A DNA stretch of 64,000 bases from Caballeronia hypogeia (GTDB lineage Bacteria; Pseudomonadota; Gammaproteobacteria; Burkholderiales; Burkholderiaceae). The stretch lies in assembly GCF_001544875.2 (NCBI RefSeq), contig NZ_FCOA02000031.1:1-64000 (forward strand), written 5' to 3'. Shown one piece after another: positions 62,250 through 64,000 of this stretch. The first letter of the stretch is position 1; each line of letters begins with the position of its first letter. The notes below the pieces were generated by a model. That model did not search any database. It had not been told where the DNA came from and worked only from the letters and a program-made list of their open reading frames with translations. The position numbers and the translations under genes were made by a program.

Positions 62250-62573
62250 ATCGCAGCGCTCTCGATGTGACGGCCACGTTGGCATATCGACGGTCTTCGG
62301 CTGAAATTGAACGCCTGCATCCTATGTGTTGCCGCAGAGTGAAGTTGAAACGTTGTGTGAAGGCGTACGACGACGATATGTTGCGCCGATTCAAGAACGT
62401 AATGCGCGCATTGTTTCGCTAAAGAAAACACTTGTCGAATAAATTAGAGCCTGACAAGTCGCGGATCGAACCGTGTGCTGAAAAGGGCCCAACAGCATAA
62501 AGACGATTTCGCAGTGCAACTTTACTGATCATTGGTCCAGTTGCCAGCTGCATATGAAAACGGAGGAGCATCC
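62250..62573. other. Region of decayed frames upstream of the MFS gene
   Basis: 324 bp. A run of protein-like codons (VKLKRCVKAYDDDMLRRFKNVMRALFR) ends with a stop near 62422. No promoter could be assigned with confidence. Confidence 0.4.
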
Positions 62574-63920
62574 ATGTCATTCTCAACCCCTATACGTACA
62601 ATCGGCGAGACAGAGACGTCCGTCGCGTTCAAACGACGCTTCATGATCAGGATGATGCTTGTCCTTACCGGAGGACAGTTCCTCGATGGCTACATCCTCG
62701 GAATCGTCGGCCCTGTGACGGCTAAGATGACGGCCGGTCTTGGTATTTCGACCGTATGGGAAGGCCTGATTGCCGCGGGGGCGCTGTTTGGAATCTTGTT
62801 CGGTTCTCCGTTAGGAGGCTGGGCCGCAGACAAATTTGGACGGAAGCCGCTGTTCATGCTGGACATGGTCCTGTTCCTCGTTTCGTCGGCGATGCAATTT
62901 TTTGTAAGTTCGCCGCTTGAGCTTCTTATCGTGCGCTTGTTGATGGGCATTGCGATCGGTGCTGAGTATTCTGTTGGTTGGCCCCTTATGTCGGAGTTCG
63001 CGCCGCCGAAGTTACGCGGACGGCTCATGGGCGCTGCCATCGTCGCCTGGTACACCGGATTCATGGTCGCCTTCGCTGCGGGATACGTTTTCGATGAAGT
63101 TTTTCATTGGGGTTGGAGGTCAGTACTTGGAACGAGCACATTCATTGCAGCGGTACTGATCGTGGGGCGCATAGGCTTACCTGAGTCGCCGCGCTGGCTA
63201 TGGAATCAAAAGCGTTTCGAGGAAGCGCATGCCATCGCCTGGCGATATATGGAGAGCAAAGACATCGCCGACATTGAGTGCGAGTCTACATCCGCTTGTA
63301 GCGCGAGATTTCGGACGCTGTTTTCCTCGCAATACTGGCGAGCCACTTTCTTCGTATCGATGTTTTGGTTTTGCGCCGTCACGCCATATTTTGCGATTGC
63401 AACGTTCGCCGATAGCGTCCTGAAGAAATACAATCTCGACGCTGGACTGAGAGGTGGTCTGGGCCTTTCTGCAGTTGCTTTGGCAGGCGTTGTGATTACC
63501 GTTTTGTTGATCGACAAAGTTGGACGTCGGGCCTTGACGGTACCAACACAATGGGTGTGTACCATAGTGCTTGCGACAATTGGACTGTGGGCCAATGCCC
63601 CAGCCGCGGCTGTGCTAGCGCTCTTTCTTATCTTTTCATTTTTCAATGCTGGACCCACTACCTTGTCGGCTATCTATCCCAGCGAGGTTTTTCCGACCGA
63701 GGTGCGAGGAATCGGGACTGGGTTCGCCGCCGGCTTTAGCCGGATTGGAGCCGGTCTCGGAACGTTTCTCCTTCCATGGTCGATGGCAAACATCGGTGCT
63801 TCTGGCACCATGTTGATCGCCGCCGCGATCGCCGCCATTGGAGCGGGTGTGTCACAGTGGCTCGCGCCAGAAACGAAAGGAAAGAGTCTCACGGAAACGG
63901 CCGCGAGTTACACGCATTAA
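62574..63920 (+). CDS. MFS transporter, sugar-porter-like
   Basis: 448 residues from ATG 62574 after GGAGGAGCATCC. Twelve membrane segments are expected. Signatures: GGQFLDGYILGIVGP, GSPLGGWAADKFGRKPLFM (loop 2-3), RLLMGIAIGAEYSVGWPLMSEFAPPKLRGRLMG, LPESPRWLW, DKVGRRALTV, and PSEVFPTEVRGIGTGFAAGFSRIGAGLGTFLLP, which are typical of the sugar porter/metabolite:H+ symporter group. It may import an organic acid or sugar-like substrate of the neighbouring pathway. Confidence 0.92.
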   Translation: MSFSTPIRTIGETETSVAFKRRFMIRMMLVLTGGQFLDGYILGIVGPVTAKMTAGLGISTVWEGLIAAGALFGILFGSPLGGWAADKFGRKPLFMLDMVLFLVSSAMQFFVSSPLELLIVRLLMGIAIGAEYSVGWPLMSEFAPPKLRGRLMGAAIVAWYTGFMVAFAAGYVFDEVFHWGWRSVLGTSTFIAAVLIVGRIGLPESPRWLWNQKRFEEAHAIAWRYMESKDIADIECESTSACSARFRTLFSSQYWRATFFVSMFWFCAVTPYFAIATFADSVLKKYNLDAGLRGGLGLSAVALAGVVITVLLIDKVGRRALTVPTQWVCTIVLATIGLWANAPAAAVLALFLIFSFFNAGPTTLSAIYPSEVFPTEVRGIGTGFAAGFSRIGAGLGTFLLPWSMANIGASGTMLIAAAIAAIGAGVSQWLAPETKGKSLTETAASYTH

Positions 63921-64000
63921 GTTGGACGCGCCTTCCGCTTGCGGATTCGTGGCGGTCTGATTGGTGGGAGCCGTCCCACACGGGATCGCGGGGCACGTGC
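63921..64000. other. Terminal bases
   Basis: 80 bp after the MFS stop; no feature recognised. Confidence 0.4.

Overview
The window looks like chromosomal or megaplasmid DNA from a soil or plant-associated betaproteobacterium of the Burkholderia/Paraburkholderia/Caballeronia group. This is inferred from the high-GC codon use, three Burkholderia-type trimeric porins (mature N-terminus QSSVTLYG or QSSVTLFG), the paired IclR regulators, and the density of catabolic gene clusters. No rRNA, tRNA, CRISPR array or core housekeeping operon is visible. The region is accessory metabolism built from several catabolic modules, with two insertion sequences.

Layout. (1) 1-2495: a truncated tyrosine recombinase next to an ISKra4-type element whose transposase is split by a -1 frameshift. 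(2) 2.8-10.9 kb: a five-gene operon for hydroxyphenylacetate/homogentisate breakdown (flavin hydroxylase, small DUF2783 partner, HmgA, FahA, MaiA), two overlapping iclR genes, and a metallo-beta-lactamase-fold gene that shares an operator-like motif with the operon. (3) 10.9-22.8 kb: an anion:cation symporter-type MFS carrier, a cupin, an APC permease with a LuxR-type regulator, a porin, an AraC regulator, and a PuuB-like oxidase, aldehyde dehydrogenase and MoaF-like trio. (4) 22.8-31.4 kb: a divergent acyl-CoA cluster (CoA ligase, two crotonases, class III CoA transferase and nitronate-monooxygenase-like enzyme on the minus strand; HMG-CoA-lyase-like enzyme, thioesterase and semialdehyde dehydrogenase on the plus strand). 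(5) 31.5-37.7 kb: a polyamine/omega-amino-acid module (aminotransferase, Pot-type ABC importer, MarR regulator) with one operator-like sequence at both ends. (6) 37.8-39.4 kb: an IS5-family element inserted 49 bp upstream of a porin, followed by a CrtI-like FAD protein and a cupin. (7) 44.2-62 kb: a large cluster with a PuuR-like XRE-cupin regulator, SDR-like protein, porin, OpuC-like quaternary-amine ABC importer with two permeases, two closely related aldehyde dehydrogenases, two DAO-type FAD oxidoreductases, a cupin, a DapA-like aldolase/lyase, a methylmalonate-semialdehyde dehydrogenase-like enzyme and an MFS carrier.

How the genes may work together. Module 2 is an established type of pathway: ring hydroxylation to homogentisate, ring cleavage, isomerisation and hydrolysis to fumarate and acetoacetate. 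Module 7 is the best candidate for an undescribed system. Three of its transcription units (porin, importer, FAD oxidase/DapA-like) start with nearly identical -35/-10 promoters that share an AAATTTT spacer core. This suggests one regulon in which an amine or betaine enters through the porin and ABC importer, is oxidised by FAD enzymes, and the aldehydes are handled by dehydrogenases. The substrate is not deducible from sequence alone. The repeated pairing of FAD oxidase, small cupin and aldehyde dehydrogenase, without a gamma-glutamylputrescine synthetase, suggests variants of Puu-like chemistry.
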